A stretch of 64,000 nt of DNA from Mycolicibacterium neoaurum ATCC 25795 (GCF_000691525.1 NZ_JMDW01000010.1:62001-126000), one strand, 5' to 3'; positions 18,069 through 26,983 are shown, counted from the stretch's first letter. Notes: generated by a model not told the origin, from the sequence alone. Numbers and translations: made by a program.

Positions 18069-19016
18069 TCAGCTGTACCGCGCCACGAGCGCAGCGCCGA
18101 TCCCGGCGAGGTGCTTGCGAACGCTGCGCGGACCGATGATCTCCAGCCACTCGCCGAGCCAGGCGAGTTCACCGGCCAGAACGTATTCATCCGCTCCGCG
18201 GATCACCACCTCGATCCGGCAGTCGGGCGTGCCACGCCCCACCTCCAGCCGGTCCCCGAGCATCCTGCGAAGTACGTCGAGCCCGTCGGGCGAGCACAGG
18301 GCGTGCGCCTCCAGCGGCGTCCGCCGGCGATCGACCTCATCGGCGATGTCGCGCCAGCTTTGCGCAAGGTCGAATCCCGGCGGCCTCCGAACCTGATCAT
18401 CGGTGAGCTCGACAGCGCAGACGCGGTCGATGCGGAATGTGCGGGGACCGGTTTCGGTATCGCACACCAGGTACCACGTCGGCCTCTTCGCCACGATGCC
18501 CAACGGGTGCACGATCCGACGGGTCTCTGCGCCCCGACGATCGACGTAACCGAGCTGCACTTGGACGCCGCGGATCACCGCCTCGTGCAGCACATCCAGG
18601 AAGCGGGGTGGCCGTGGCTCGGGATGGCTGGAACCCCATTGTCGTGGATCGACGATCAGCGACGACGCGGCCGCTTCGGCCTGTTCACGGAAGGGCTCGG
18701 GGAGGGCACGAACGAGCTTGCGCAGCGCGGTCTTGACTTCGGGAGTGGCGGTCGAGGCGGGGCCTGCCACCAGGAACAACGCACGTGCCTCCGGTGCGGT
18801 GAGCCCGGACAGGTCGGTACGAGCGCCACCGACGAGGCGCCACCCGCCACCTCGTCCCGGTATGGAGTACACGGGCACCCCTGCCGTACAGAGCGCCTCG
18901 AGGTCACGCCGCGCGGTGCGTTCCGACACCTCCAGCTCTTGAGCGACTTGAGTTGCGGTGACCTGCTCGCGTTGTTGCAGCAGGAGCAGGATGGCGATCA
19001 GCCGGTCAGCTCGCAT
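18069..19016 (-). CDS. WYL-domain (DeoR/YafY-type) regulator
   Basis: A 315-residue regulator with an N-terminal winged helix (about 1-55: RADRLIAILLLLQQREQVTA, then ELEVSERTARRDLEAL) and a WYL ligand-sensing domain (about 130-215, with PTWYLVCDTETGPRTFRIDRV). ATG 19016 is preferred because the family begins MRADRL; an upstream ATG at 19046 would lie in the operator. It is divergent from a TIGR03086-like gene across a perfect palindrome, the likely target site. Confidence 0.88.
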   Translation of the reverse strand: MRADRLIAILLLLQQREQVTATQVAQELEVSERTARRDLEALCTAGVPVYSIPGRGGGWRLVGGARTDLSGLTAPEARALFLVAGPASTATPEVKTALRKLVRALPEPFREQAEAAASSLIVDPRQWGSSHPEPRPPRFLDVLHEAVIRGVQVQLGYVDRRGAETRRIVHPLGIVAKRPTWYLVCDTETGPRTFRIDRVCAVELTDDQVRRPPGFDLAQSWRDIADEVDRRRTPLEAHALCSPDGLDVLRRMLGDRLEVGRGTPDCRIEVVIRGADEYVLAGELAWLGEWLEIIGPRSVRKHLAGIGAALVARYS

Positions 19017-19035
19017 GCCATCACAATGGCACATG

Positions 19036-19060
19036 AAACCGGTCATGAGATGACCGGTTT
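19036..19060. promoter_or_regulatory. Perfect palindromic operator of the WYL regulator
   Basis: Arms AAACCGGTCAT (19036-19046) and ATGACCGGTTT (19050-19060) are perfectly complementary around a 3-bp centre. The site sits 20 bp upstream of both the leftward regulator start (19016) and the likely rightward start (19080), the classical position for a shared repressor site. Confidence 0.7.
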
Positions 19061-19079
19061 AGGTCCGCACAATGGCGCC

Positions 19080-19751
19080 GTGAACATCCCAAGCTCCCGC
19101 AAGAATGACCTCATCGATCCCCGGCGCGTCCTCGACCGCGCCATTGCCACGGCTGGGGGAGTCGTCGCCGACGTACCGCCTCAGCGAATCAGTAGTCCGA
19201 CACCCTGCGTGGGTATGGACGTGCGAGCGCTGCTGGCGCACCTCATCGGTGTGCTGGACAGAATCGCCGCACTTGGTGACGGCGCAAATCCGCTGGCCGT
19301 CAACGATCGTGCGGTGGACGATGATCGCTGGCTCGACGCCTGGCGGGTGTCGGCGGAGCGAGCCACCGGCGCCTGGATCGACGGCGCCGCGCTCCACCGA
19401 CACATGGCCTTACCGTGGATCGAAGGTCCTGGGGCGAAGGTGTTGGCCTCTTACGTCAGCGAGTTGACCGTTCATACGTGGGACCTGGCCGTAGCCACGG
19501 GTCAGCGGCCCGAATGGGATGACGTGGTGGTGGCGGCGGCTTTCGACGCGATGCGCGGCATGCTGCCGGTGGACAATCGCCTGGCCCGGTACAAGGAGAT
19601 ATCGGCGGCACGGGGTTTCGACGAGGTCACTGTACCGTTCGCGGAGGCTGTCCCGATCGCGCAGGATGCTCCTGTCATCGAGCGGCTGGTTGCTTGGACG
19701 GGCCGCGATCCGCGCCGCTTCCTCGATACGACGCCAACGATCCCGTTGTGA
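19080..19751 (+). CDS. TIGR03086-like / maleylpyruvate isomerase-fold protein
   Basis: A roughly 223-residue protein of the DinB-like metal-dependent superfamily. The features are an N-terminal four-helix core with a conserved polar stretch (GMDVRALLAHLIGVLDRIAAL), the SELTVHTWDLAVATGQ segment with a histidine metal ligand, and a C-terminal VIERLVAWTGRDP. Such proteins use mycothiol or remain uncharacterised. The start may be GTG 19080 or ATG 19050; the latter lies inside the palindromic operator. It is divergent from the WYL regulator and is its probable target. Confidence 0.78.
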   Translation: MNIPSSRKNDLIDPRRVLDRAIATAGGVVADVPPQRISSPTPCVGMDVRALLAHLIGVLDRIAALGDGANPLAVNDRAVDDDRWLDAWRVSAERATGAWIDGAALHRHMALPWIEGPGAKVLASYVSELTVHTWDLAVATGQRPEWDDVVVAAAFDAMRGMLPVDNRLARYKEISAARGFDEVTVPFAEAVPIAQDAPVIERLVAWTGRDPRRFLDTTPTIPL

Positions 19752-19823
19752 CGAAGAATTTCGCCGCGGTCCTCGGCGTGGGTGGAGAAGCTACTCGGAA
19801 AGCTCGATATCTGATCAGAAACG

Positions 19824-20429
19824 TCACCTCGCGTAGTGGTCGACGAGTGGCAAAAACAGGTCGTCGACGATGGACCGGATGCGTTCGTGCGCAACGGGTT
19901 CGACATCCATGAGCAGATCGTGGCGCACCAGATCGAAAGGCATGGTGAGCAATGCGGCGGGGATCTGGTCCACGTCGATCTCACCTCGATCGTGGGCCTG
20001 CTGGTAGATGGCCCTGATCCGTTCCCTCGGTTGGTCGCCCAGGATTCGATCGCGCACCTCGGCGGGGGTGAGCTCGCTGGCGGCCATCAGTCCGGAGAAT
20101 GCCGCAGCGGCTGCCATGGCGAAAAAGGCTGCGCGAGTGCGGCTCATGCCCGTCAGCGCGGCCAGCAGATCCCCGCGCAGGCTGCCTGTGTCGGGGAGTT
20201 CAACGGGATTGCTGTCGCGATGATGCGCGAGCGCGGCAAGCGTCAGGTCATCCTTGTTGGCCCAGCGACGGTACAGCACCGCCACGCCCGTGCGGGCTCG
20301 TGCGGCCACGGACTCCATGGTCAACTTTGCGAATCCCACCTCGACGAGCTCGTCCCACGCCGCATCCAGCAATGCCAGCTCAAGTTCGGCTCCGCGCCGA
20401 CGCTGCGTGGTGGGTCCGGGGTGAGGCAC
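19824..20429 (-). CDS. TetR-family regulator
   Basis: A 201-residue TetR protein with helix-turn-helix at about 16-65 (ELALLDAAWDELVEVGFAKL, then VAARARTGVAVLYRRWANKDDL) and a C-terminal domain typical of the TetR_C_16-like group (LRGDLLAALTGMSRTRAAFF). It is divergent from an alpha/beta hydrolase gene, with a perfect palindrome in the 106-bp spacer, and probably represses it. Confidence 0.87.
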   Translation of the reverse strand: MPHPGPTTQRRRGAELELALLDAAWDELVEVGFAKLTMESVAARARTGVAVLYRRWANKDDLTLAALAHHRDSNPVELPDTGSLRGDLLAALTGMSRTRAAFFAMAAAAAFSGLMAASELTPAEVRDRILGDQPRERIRAIYQQAHDRGEIDVDQIPAALLTMPFDLVRHDLLMDVEPVAHERIRSIVDDLFLPLVDHYAR

Positions 20430-20476
20430 CCGGCCAGTATAGGAGATGGATACGTTCCTTAAGTGCTATCGTGGAT

Positions 20477-20496
20477 AAGAGATGGATACATCTCTT
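20477..20496. promoter_or_regulatory. Palindromic operator upstream of alpha/beta hydrolase
   Basis: AAGAGATG (20477-20484) and CATCTCTT (20489-20496) are perfect inverted arms around GATA. A related half, GAGATGGATACGTTCC, occurs about 30 bp to the left (from 20441), so there may be two sites. Position between the divergent TetR and hydrolase genes fits TetR control. Confidence 0.6.
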
Positions 20497-20535
20497 GCGC
20501 TGCCGGACGGGCGGCCACGACGATGCGGAGACGAT

Positions 20536-21783
20536 ATGGACACGGCGCCCGAGATGGGGATGCGTTCCAACTTTTTCACCGACCAGGTCATGAACTCGAT
20601 GACACGGGCAATGCTCGGACGGGTGTACACCCGCGCGGCGGACACTGGCGAAACCCTGACGACCGTCGACCGCATCACCGATGGCGACCTCGCATCGTGG
20701 GCACATGAGTGGGAGGCGACCGCCGACCGGGTCGCCGCGATCGGAGACGATTGCGCGCGAAAGGGCCATCGACTCAGCGGCCGGAATGCGCTGCTGCGGG
20801 CCGCGACGTACTACGCGACATGCGTGGTGGTGGCCGACGGATGCGCGGAGCCTGACGAGGTGCGATCCCGCACATTCGCCGCCTACCGCCGGTGCTGGGA
20901 AGGCTATCTGGGCTTACTGGACAATCCGCCCGTGCCGTTGGAGATCCCGTATGAGGACACCACATTGCCCGGGTGGTTCTTCCGGGCACCGGGAGGCTAC
21001 AGGCCGACCCTGGTGATGGTCAACGGGGCCGACGGAGCAGCGAGTTATCTATGGCCCGGTTACGGTTCCGAGGCATCTGAGCGCGGCTACCACGTCGTGC
21101 TCTTCGACGGGCCCGGGCAGCAGCGGATGCTCTTCGAACGAGGCATCGGGTTCCGACCAGATTTCGAGAACGTCCTGTCGCCGGTGGTGGACGCGACGCT
21201 GCGATTGCCGGGTGTGGACCCGCGGCGGCTCGCGCTCTACGCGGTCAGCCAGGGCGGGTACTGGGCGCCGCGCGCCCTGGCATTCGAACACCGCTTCGCT
21301 GCCGCCGTCATCGACGACGGGGTGGTCGACGTCTCCGAAGCGTGGCACGCGATGCTCTCGCCCGAACTGGAGGAGCTGCTGCGCCGCGGTGACCGGGCCG
21401 GCTTCGACGCCGCGGTCGAACGGCTGCCGGCCAATGCCCGACGCACCTTCGCGTGGCGGGCCAAACCCTATGATTCCGGGAGCTTCTTCGATACGTTCCG
21501 CGAGGCCGCGTGTTACCGCATCACGCCCGAACTCGCCGCGCGGATCACCACACCGGTGCTGATCGGCGACCCCGATGATGAGGGTTACTTCGCCGGTCAG
21601 CCCCAGCGGCTCTACGACATGATCGCGGGGGAGAAGACCCTCGTCCGCTTCACCAGGGCGGAGGGGGCGGCCGGTCATTGCGAGCCGATGGCGCGGGCAC
21701 TGGCAGCCCAACGGTTCTTCGACTATCTCGACGATCGCCTCGAGGTCACGGACCAGGGGAGTGGCTGCCGACGGCCTCGGTGA
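20536..21783 (+). CDS. Alpha/beta hydrolase (FrsA/esterase-like)
   Basis: A 415-residue hydrolase with a long helical N-terminal cap (about 1-135) and an alpha/beta core. The nucleophile elbow is YAVSQGGYW (G replaced by V in the first GxSxG position), the acid is in VLIGDPDDEGYF, and the histidine is in GAAGHCEPMARAL. This architecture matches the FrsA-like/2,6-dihydroxypseudooxynicotine-hydrolase group. ATG 20536 follows a GCGGAG site at five bases; the upstream ATG 20482 lies in the operator. It is divergent from a TetR gene. The substrate is unknown. Confidence 0.85.
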   Translation: MDTAPEMGMRSNFFTDQVMNSMTRAMLGRVYTRAADTGETLTTVDRITDGDLASWAHEWEATADRVAAIGDDCARKGHRLSGRNALLRAATYYATCVVVADGCAEPDEVRSRTFAAYRRCWEGYLGLLDNPPVPLEIPYEDTTLPGWFFRAPGGYRPTLVMVNGADGAASYLWPGYGSEASERGYHVVLFDGPGQQRMLFERGIGFRPDFENVLSPVVDATLRLPGVDPRRLALYAVSQGGYWAPRALAFEHRFAAAVIDDGVVDVSEAWHAMLSPELEELLRRGDRAGFDAAVERLPANARRTFAWRAKPYDSGSFFDTFREAACYRITPELAARITTPVLIGDPDDEGYFAGQPQRLYDMIAGEKTLVRFTRAEGAAGHCEPMARALAAQRFFDYLDDRLEVTDQGSGCRRPR

Positions 21784-21784
21784 A

Positions 21785-22345
21785 TTAGGGGAGTCCCTTG
21801 CGATCGATCACCGCCAGGGCACGTTCGGCCCAGCGAATGTTCTCCTGTTCGAAGGTGATCCCCCGCAGCAGAGTCAGATAGGGACCCACTGCGGCGTCGG
21901 TGCTCGCCAGGTAGTCGTCCTCGGAACGGTCGCCGAGCATGCGCGCCTGGAGGCTCTGTAGAACGGTGAGTTTCTCGCTTGCCCAATGGATTTGCTTGGC
22001 AATGGCATCGCGGATCGTCGTCACGTCACCGGCTTCCAGGCCCTGCACCATGACCAGCAGATCATCACGGATCGCAATGGGCGTGGGCTGGTCGCGGGTG
22101 AAGGAGCGAAATGCTTCGCGGCCGGCCGCGGTGAGGCGGTAGAGCCGCTTGGCGGGCCGGCGGCCTTCGGCGACGACGCGTGCCTCGATCAGGCCTTGAT
22201 CGTCCATGCGTTCCAGCTCACGGTAGAGCTGCTGTGGGGTCGCGGTCCAGAAGTTGGCCACCGAGCGGTTGAAGCGTTTGGCCAAGTCATAGCCCGATGC
22301 CTCACCTTCCAGGAGTGAGGCAAGTACCGCATCGCGAAGAGCCAT
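21785..22345 (-). CDS. PadR-family regulator
   Basis: A 186-residue PadR protein: an N-terminal winged helix (LRDAVLASLLEGEASGYDLAKRF, then TPQQLYRELERMDDQGLIEARVV) and a C-terminal Vir-type helical dimer domain (about 95-180). It starts at 22345, immediately left of two similar palindromes and divergent from a SnoaL-like protein and acyl-CoA dehydrogenase, its likely targets. Its stop is two bases from the stop of the convergent hydrolase gene. Confidence 0.9.
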   Translation of the reverse strand: MALRDAVLASLLEGEASGYDLAKRFNRSVANFWTATPQQLYRELERMDDQGLIEARVVAEGRRPAKRLYRLTAAGREAFRSFTRDQPTPIAIRDDLLVMVQGLEAGDVTTIRDAIAKQIHWASEKLTVLQSLQARMLGDRSEDDYLASTDAAVGPYLTLLRGITFEQENIRWAERALAVIDRKGLP

Positions 22346-22365
22346 GGCTGGACCTTACAGCACAT

Positions 22366-22447
22366 AGTCAACAAGTTGATTAGTCACTTGTGGACATCTC
22401 GTCGACAGTGCGGTTACTGTCATGGGCGATTACTCAACTTGGTGACT
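22366..22447. promoter_or_regulatory. Pair of PadR-type operators
   Basis: Two similar 16-bp palindromes flank the divergent promoter region: AGTCAACAAGTTGATT at 22366-22381 and ACTCAACTTGGTGACT at 22432-22447. Both share the pattern A(C/G)TCAAC...GTTGA.T read on either strand. One adjoins the PadR start (22345), the other the rightward gene start (22465), indicating double-ended repression. Confidence 0.65.
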
Positions 22448-22464
22448 ATTGAAGGGTGGTCCGC

Positions 22465-22872
22465 ATGCAGCGGTTCCGTCAGGCTGTCGAGGCGCGCGAT
22501 GAACAGGCGATCGCGGATCTGCTCGCCGACGATGTGGTGTTCACCAGTCCGGTCGCCTTTGCGCCGTATCCGGGGAAAGCGATCACCGCGGCGATCCTGC
22601 GCGCGGTGCTGCGGGTGTTTGAAGACTTTCACTACGTCCGAGAGATCAACGACGCCGGCGGCCGTGACTCGGCGCTGGTGTTCAACGCCGTAGTCGACGG
22701 AAAACAGATCGCCGGTTGCGATTTCCTGCACGTCAACGATGACGGTCTCATCGACGACTTCACCGTGATGGTGCGACCGCTCTCGGCGGCCAAAGCACTC
22801 TCGGCGGCTATGGCCGAGCAGTTCGACCGCATCACACGCGAGGCGCTGGCCGACGAGGCAGCCTCCAACTGA
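22465..22872 (+). CDS. SnoaL/NTF2-like protein
   Basis: A 135-residue NTF2-like cone fold: helices RFRQAVEARDEQAIADLLADDVVFTSP followed by beta strands and the ending FLHVNDDGLIDDFTVMVRPL. Proteins of this type are isomerases, hydrolases or binding partners. ATG 22465 is used because GAAGGG lies eight bases upstream; GTG 22456 is possible. It is followed after 29 bp by an acyl-CoA dehydrogenase gene and is probably in one operon under PadR control. Confidence 0.82.
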   Translation: MQRFRQAVEARDEQAIADLLADDVVFTSPVAFAPYPGKAITAAILRAVLRVFEDFHYVREINDAGGRDSALVFNAVVDGKQIAGCDFLHVNDDGLIDDFTVMVRPLSAAKALSAAMAEQFDRITREALADEAASN

Positions 22873-22901
22873 CCACCCACCTTCGACGATTGGAACAGCA
22901 C

Positions 22902-24113
22902 ATGGGCTTCAACTTGGATCTCACCGAGGAACAACGCGATCTGCAGAAGTGGGTGCACGGCTTCGCCGCCGACGTGCTGCGCCCGGCCGCCGCGGAATGG
23001 GATGAGCGCGAGGAACTTCCGTGGCCGGTGCTCAAAGAGGCAGCCGATATCGGACTGTACAGCTGGGATGCGCTCAACCAGTTCTTCGCCGACCCCACGG
23101 GTTTGCTGTTGTGTCTGGTTGCCGAGGAACTCTTCTGGGGGGACGCCGGCGCGGCGATGGTGCTGTTCGGGACCAACCTCGCACTGGGGGGACTGCTGTC
23201 CGCGGGAACTCCAGAGCAGTTCGCCGAATGGGGCCCGCAGTGTCTCGGCGACGAGTCCGACCCGAAGGTCGGGGCGTTCTGCGTGTCCGAGCCCGATGCC
23301 GGCTCGGATGTGTCGAAGCTGCGCACCAGGGCGCGTTATGACGAAGCCACCGATGAATGGGTGCTCAATGGGCAGAAGGCGTGGATCACCAACGGGGGAG
23401 TAGCCGCGATCCACGTCGTCGTCGCGTCAGTCGATCCCGAGTTGGGGTCCCGCGGGCAGGCCACCTTCGTGATCCCCGAGGGCACCAAGGGGCTGATCGG
23501 CAACCGTAAGATTCTCAAGCTGGGACTTCGGTCCTCGCATACCGCCGATGTGTTCCTCGACGACGTGCGGGTGCCCGGACGTTGCCTGCTGGGCGGAAAG
23601 GATCGGCTCGACGAGCGGCTGGCCCGTGCGCGGGAAGGCTCTCGCACCGGCACTCAGAACGCGTTGAGCACCTTCGAGTTCACTCGGCCCATCGTCGGTG
23701 CGCAAGCTCTGGGCATTGCGCGGGCCGCCTACGAATACGCCCTTGACTACGCCAAAGAGCGGAATGCCTTCGGCCGTCCGATCATCGACAACCAGGCCAT
23801 CGCCTTCGCGCTGGCCGATATGCGTACCGAGATCGACGCCGCCCGTCTGCTGGTGTGGCGTGCCGCGTGGATGGCCGCTTCCGGCAAGGCCTTCGAGGCC
23901 GGTGAAGGTTCGATGTCGAAGCTCAAGGCCAGCGAAGTGGCCGTGTGGGCCACCGAACGGGCTGTGCAGATCCTCGGTGGCGCCGGATATAGCCGGGAGC
24001 ATCCCGTGGAGCGGTGGTTCCGAGATGCAAAGATCTACACCATCTTCGAGGGCACATCTGAAATTCAACGGCTGGTGATCTCTCGAGCCATCTCCGGTAT
24101 CAGAATTCGCTGA
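22902..24113 (+). CDS. Acyl-CoA dehydrogenase
   Basis: A 403-residue FAD-dependent acyl-CoA dehydrogenase. Family motifs are clear: CVSEPDAGSDVSKLRTRA (FAD/substrate), KAWITNGG, GRPIIDNQAIAFALADMRTEID, and the C-terminal TIFEGTSEIQRLVISRAI that carries the catalytic-base region. ATG 22902 lies nine bases after GGAAC. It is the second gene of the PadR-linked pair with a SnoaL-like protein. Which acyl-CoA it uses is unknown. Confidence 0.93.
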   Translation: MGFNLDLTEEQRDLQKWVHGFAADVLRPAAAEWDEREELPWPVLKEAADIGLYSWDALNQFFADPTGLLLCLVAEELFWGDAGAAMVLFGTNLALGGLLSAGTPEQFAEWGPQCLGDESDPKVGAFCVSEPDAGSDVSKLRTRARYDEATDEWVLNGQKAWITNGGVAAIHVVVASVDPELGSRGQATFVIPEGTKGLIGNRKILKLGLRSSHTADVFLDDVRVPGRCLLGGKDRLDERLARAREGSRTGTQNALSTFEFTRPIVGAQALGIARAAYEYALDYAKERNAFGRPIIDNQAIAFALADMRTEIDAARLLVWRAAWMAASGKAFEAGEGSMSKLKASEVAVWATERAVQILGGAGYSREHPVERWFRDAKIYTIFEGTSEIQRLVISRAISGIRIR

Positions 24114-24174
24114 CAGCACGGCGTATTCGACGCCGACAGGACGCGTGATCACCGCGCCATCCACTCTTCACGAG

Positions 24175-24201
24175 AATATACATAGCACCATGATGTATAT
24201 T
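24175..24201. promoter_or_regulatory. Perfect palindromic operator of the MarR gene
   Basis: AATATACAT (24175-24183) and ATGTATATT (24193-24201) are perfect inverted arms with a 9-bp centre. The site ends seven bases before the preferred MarR start, so the protein probably represses its own gene and possibly the downstream NAD(P)-binding gene. Confidence 0.68.
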
Positions 24202-24207
24202 GAGGAC

Positions 24208-24669
24208 ATGGCAGCAGGAGACGGTATCGATAGGCTTGCCGAAGCCGTTCGGCAGTCTGCACTGTTGGCGACTCGGCATCTGCTCAATCGCGAAGAACTC
24301 AGCGTGTCCGCGATGGAGGTGCTGCACACGTTGAGCGTCGAGGGCCCGACCCGGCTCACGGTGCTCACCGAGGTCATCCGCATAAGCCAGCCGGCGATGA
24401 CGCAGCTGATTCAGCGTCTCGAACGCCGCGAGTTGGTAACTCGTGCAGCCGACCCCGACGATGGCCGCGCAACCATCGTCGCCGTCACCGATCATGCGCG
24501 AGAGCTGCTGAATCGGTTACGCGACGAGGACAACGGAAAGCTCGAAGTTCTTCTGTCCACATTGACGGCGAGCGATCGAGAAGCGTTACGGCTTGCGCTG
24601 TATGTCGCCGGACCGATCATCGAGCAACTCAACGCCAACGCCGCGCGGCTGGCACGGGCCAGCACCTGA
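24208..24669 (+). CDS. MarR-family regulator
   Basis: A roughly 153-residue MarR protein with winged-helix core VSAMEVLHTLSVEGPTRLTVLTEV, recognition region ISQPAMTQLIQRLERRELVTRAADPDDGRATIV and flanking dimer helices. ATG 24208 is chosen to keep the palindrome outside the coding region; GTG 24145 or ATG 24190/24193 are possible. A GAGGA lies too close for a standard binding site, which suits a leaderless transcript. The next gene is an NAD(P)-binding protein in the same direction. Confidence 0.85.
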   Translation: MAAGDGIDRLAEAVRQSALLATRHLLNREELSVSAMEVLHTLSVEGPTRLTVLTEVIRISQPAMTQLIQRLERRELVTRAADPDDGRATIVAVTDHARELLNRLRDEDNGKLEVLLSTLTASDREALRLALYVAGPIIEQLNANAARLARAST

Positions 24670-24771
24670 TATGGCTCCACCTCAGCCATATGCATTCGTC
24701 CATTAAGTAAAAGGTTGGGACGCTGCTGCGTCTCGCATGACTGGCGCGCGACCCATCGAAACGGAGAACAC

Positions 24772-25434
24772 ATGACTAATCTGCTTGTCCTCGGCGGCAG
24801 CGGTCGCACCGGCGTCCGTGTGCTTGCGCATGCCGTGACACGTGGCCATCATGTGCGGGCCCTGGTGCGTAATCCCGACGCCGTTCGCGCCCCGGACGGC
24901 GTCGAACTGATCGCGGGCTCACCGTCGAACATCGACGACATCCGCCAGGCCGCTCAGGGTGCGGACGCGGTGATCAGCACGCTCAACAACTCGCGCGCAT
25001 CCGACAACCCGTGGGCCAAAGCCGTCAGCCCGCCGATGTTCATGACCGATGCGATTCGTAACGTCCTGGCGGTGATGACCGAGCAGAACATCCGCCGGAT
25101 CGTCGTCAACTCCTCAATGGGTGCCGGCGACGATTGGAATCGGATCAGCCCGTTCGCCAGATTCTTCGTGAACATCTCGAATATCAAGGCCGGCTTCATC
25201 GACCACAACGGAGTCGATGAGGTTGTGCGTGCCTCCGGCACCGACTGGACTCTGGTCAGGGCCGTCGCGCTCACCGACAAGCCGGCCGGTGGATCCGTGC
25301 AGGCCGCGGTGCGCGGAACCGACAAACCAGGCTCGCGCATCAACCGTGCCGATCTTGCTGCCTTCCTCGTCGACACCGTCGATGATCCCACGCGGATCCA
25401 CCAGGCACCGCTCGTCTGGAACGCCAGAGGCTGA
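24772..25434 (+). CDS. NAD(P)-binding SDR-like protein (NmrA/BVR-B type)
   Basis: A 220-residue atypical short-chain dehydrogenase with N-terminal LVLGGSGRTGVRVL, the GADAVISTLNNSR segment and the RIVVNSSMGAGDD motif, like flavin/biliverdin-reductase-B type NAD(P)H-binding proteins. CGGAGAA precedes ATG 24772. It is downstream of the MarR gene and could be its target. The reaction is unknown. Confidence 0.86.
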   Translation: MTNLLVLGGSGRTGVRVLAHAVTRGHHVRALVRNPDAVRAPDGVELIAGSPSNIDDIRQAAQGADAVISTLNNSRASDNPWAKAVSPPMFMTDAIRNVLAVMTEQNIRRIVVNSSMGAGDDWNRISPFARFFVNISNIKAGFIDHNGVDEVVRASGTDWTLVRAVALTDKPAGGSVQAAVRGTDKPGSRINRADLAAFLVDTVDDPTRIHQAPLVWNARG

Positions 25435-25524
25435 GACAACCATGCACGGTTGATGGGCGCCGTTGCGCCGCAGCCGATCCCGCGTCCCTAAAACGTCACA
25501 GTGACGAATAGGCTGGGTGCGGTC

Positions 25525-25614
25525 GGACAGGGGTGAGTGCCGCGCCTTTGGCCGGTCCGGCCGCCGGCAAGGCTCAGGCGCGGCGAACGGTCGCGCAATG
25601 TCACGGAGCTGTCC
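25525..25614. ncRNA. Candidate structured RNA (strand not decided)
   Basis: Nested complementary segments suggest a folded RNA: outer arms GGACAG (25525-25530) with CTGTCC (25609-25614), inner 8-bp GC stem GCCGCGCC (25539-25546) with GGCGCGGC (25577-25584), and a further GGCCGG/CCGGCC hairpin inside. It does not match a riboswitch I recognise. GC-rich DNA gives chance stems, so this is tentative. Confidence 0.3.
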
Positions 25615-25809
25615 TTTGAAGGATGGCAGGTGCGCTAGGTGCGCCTCGGTCAGAAGTCTGGGGCGGCTGTCGCTCGCCAGCTAGTGCTGGAGTGAGGATC
25701 AATAATCGGTGGCAGTCTTGCGGTCTGGCTCGACGGCCCGTTGTTAAGTGCGGATGCGCGGCGGCTAAGGCATGTGGGCCGTACCGCTTGTATGCAGTAG
25801 CAATATCAT

Positions 25810-25837
25810 TTCGCCGATAATCTACATTATGTCAACT
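25810..25837. other. dif: Chromosome dimer resolution site dif (XerCD target)
   Basis: The 28-bp site has the standard layout: an 11-bp XerC arm TTCGCCGATAA (25810-25820), a 6-bp centre TCTACA and an 11-bp XerD arm TTATGTCAACT (25827-25837). The XerD arm closely matches the E. coli arm (TTATGTTAAAT), and the whole agrees with the actinobacterial dif consensus as I recall it (CCGATAAT..ACATTATGTCAA). It lies in a gene-free stretch. If correct, the window spans the replication terminus. Confidence 0.88.
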
Positions 25838-25935
25838 CAAGCGTTCCGCATCGCGCTGCGACCCAAACTGCTCTCACTCGTCGCGTAAGGCCGAGGAATG
25901 CCCACCAGTAACCCACCGCGACCGCGGACGTCGCG

Positions 25936-26709
25936 TCAGACGAGTTCGATCACGTCAGCGATGGATTCGAACACCCGGCTTGGCCGGAACGGATAGCGCT
26001 CGATCTCCTCGCGCGTCGTCGAGCCGGTGAGCACGAGGATCGTCTCCAGCCCGGCCTCGATGCCCGCCACCACGTCGGTGTCCATCCGGTCGCCGATCAT
26101 CACGGTGCCTTCCGAATGGGCATCGATGCGGTTCATCGCGCTGCGGAACATCATCGGATTCGGCTTGCCGACGAAGTAGGGCTCCCTCTCGGTCGCCTTG
26201 GTGATCAGCGCGGCGACCGAACCCGTGGCAGGCAGCGGCCCCTCCGCGGACGGGCCGCTCACGTCGGGGTTGGTGGCGATGAAACGCGCCCCGCCGAGAA
26301 TCAGGCGGATCGCCTTGGTGATGGCCTCGAACGAGTACGTGCGCGTCTCTCCCAGCACGACGAAGTCCGGACCGACGTCGGTCAACGTGTAGCCCACGTG
26401 ATGCAGCGCCGTCGTCAGGCCGGCCTCGCCGATCACATAGGCCGAACCGCCCGGCAGTTGGTCGTGCAGAAAGGCCGCCGTCGCAAGGGCCGACGTCCAG
26501 ATCGACTCCTCGGGGACGATCAGGCCTGACCGCGCCAATCGGGCCGCCAGGTCACGTGGCGTGAAAATCGAGTTGTTGGTCAGTACCAGGAAGGGTCGCT
26601 GCCGGTCGCTGAGCGCCTGGAGGAACTCCGCGGCTCCCGGCAGGGCATGCTCCTCCCGGACCAAGACGCCATCCATATCGGTCAGCCAGCACTGTGCGGT
26701 GGTGCTCAT
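25936..26709 (-). CDS. HAD-IIA family phosphatase (NagD-like)
   Basis: A 257-residue haloacid-dehalogenase-type hydrolase. Motif I is LTDMDGVL (nucleophile Asp11, acid Asp13), motif II VLTNNS, motif III lysine in GKPNPMMF, and motif [17 protein letters not shown]. The C2a cap between motifs II and III places it with NagD/phosphoglycolate/4-nitrophenyl phosphatases. ATG 26709 gives a clean family start; the upstream extension is not needed. The substrate is probably a small sugar or nucleotide monophosphate. Confidence 0.9.
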   Translation of the reverse strand: MSTTAQCWLTDMDGVLVREEHALPGAAEFLQALSDRQRPFLVLTNNSIFTPRDLAARLARSGLIVPEESIWTSALATAAFLHDQLPGGSAYVIGEAGLTTALHHVGYTLTDVGPDFVVLGETRTYSFEAITKAIRLILGGARFIATNPDVSGPSAEGPLPATGSVAALITKATEREPYFVGKPNPMMFRSAMNRIDAHSEGTVMIGDRMDTDVVAGIEAGLETILVLTGSTTREEIERYPFRPSRVFESIADVIELV

Positions 26710-26983
26710 GCGTCCAGTCTTGCAGTTGCTGCCGCCGCTCCACGTGGAAGTCGCCGACCAATGGCACCCCGCCACTCGCGTGACGCGCCAGGACAATCAT
26801 GTTTCCCGCATTGGCGGACCCGAGTTGAGGGAGGTCAACCACGTTGACCGCACGATGTCGGCCGATATCGGCCAGCGACCGCTGCGCATTCAGTACACCA
26901 GCCGTGAACATCGCAAGCCAAGAAGACCGCTGCAGCGCGGTCACGAAACGCAGCCCGGAATAATCGGAGCCGTGGACGACGCT

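Larger units (their letters stand above)
25435..25935. other. Gene-free stretch containing dif and a possible structured RNA
   Basis: No convincing protein gene is present in these 500 bases; open frames here are short and lack family resemblance. It contains a small palindrome (CGTCAC-A-GTGACG at 25494-25506), a nested set of inverted repeats (25525-25614) and the dif-like site (25810-25837). Confidence 0.7.

Noticed and set aside
18060..19049. Very long N-terminal extension of the TIGR03086-like frame
   Set aside because: It is antisense to the WYL regulator; the homologous part starts after the palindromic operator.
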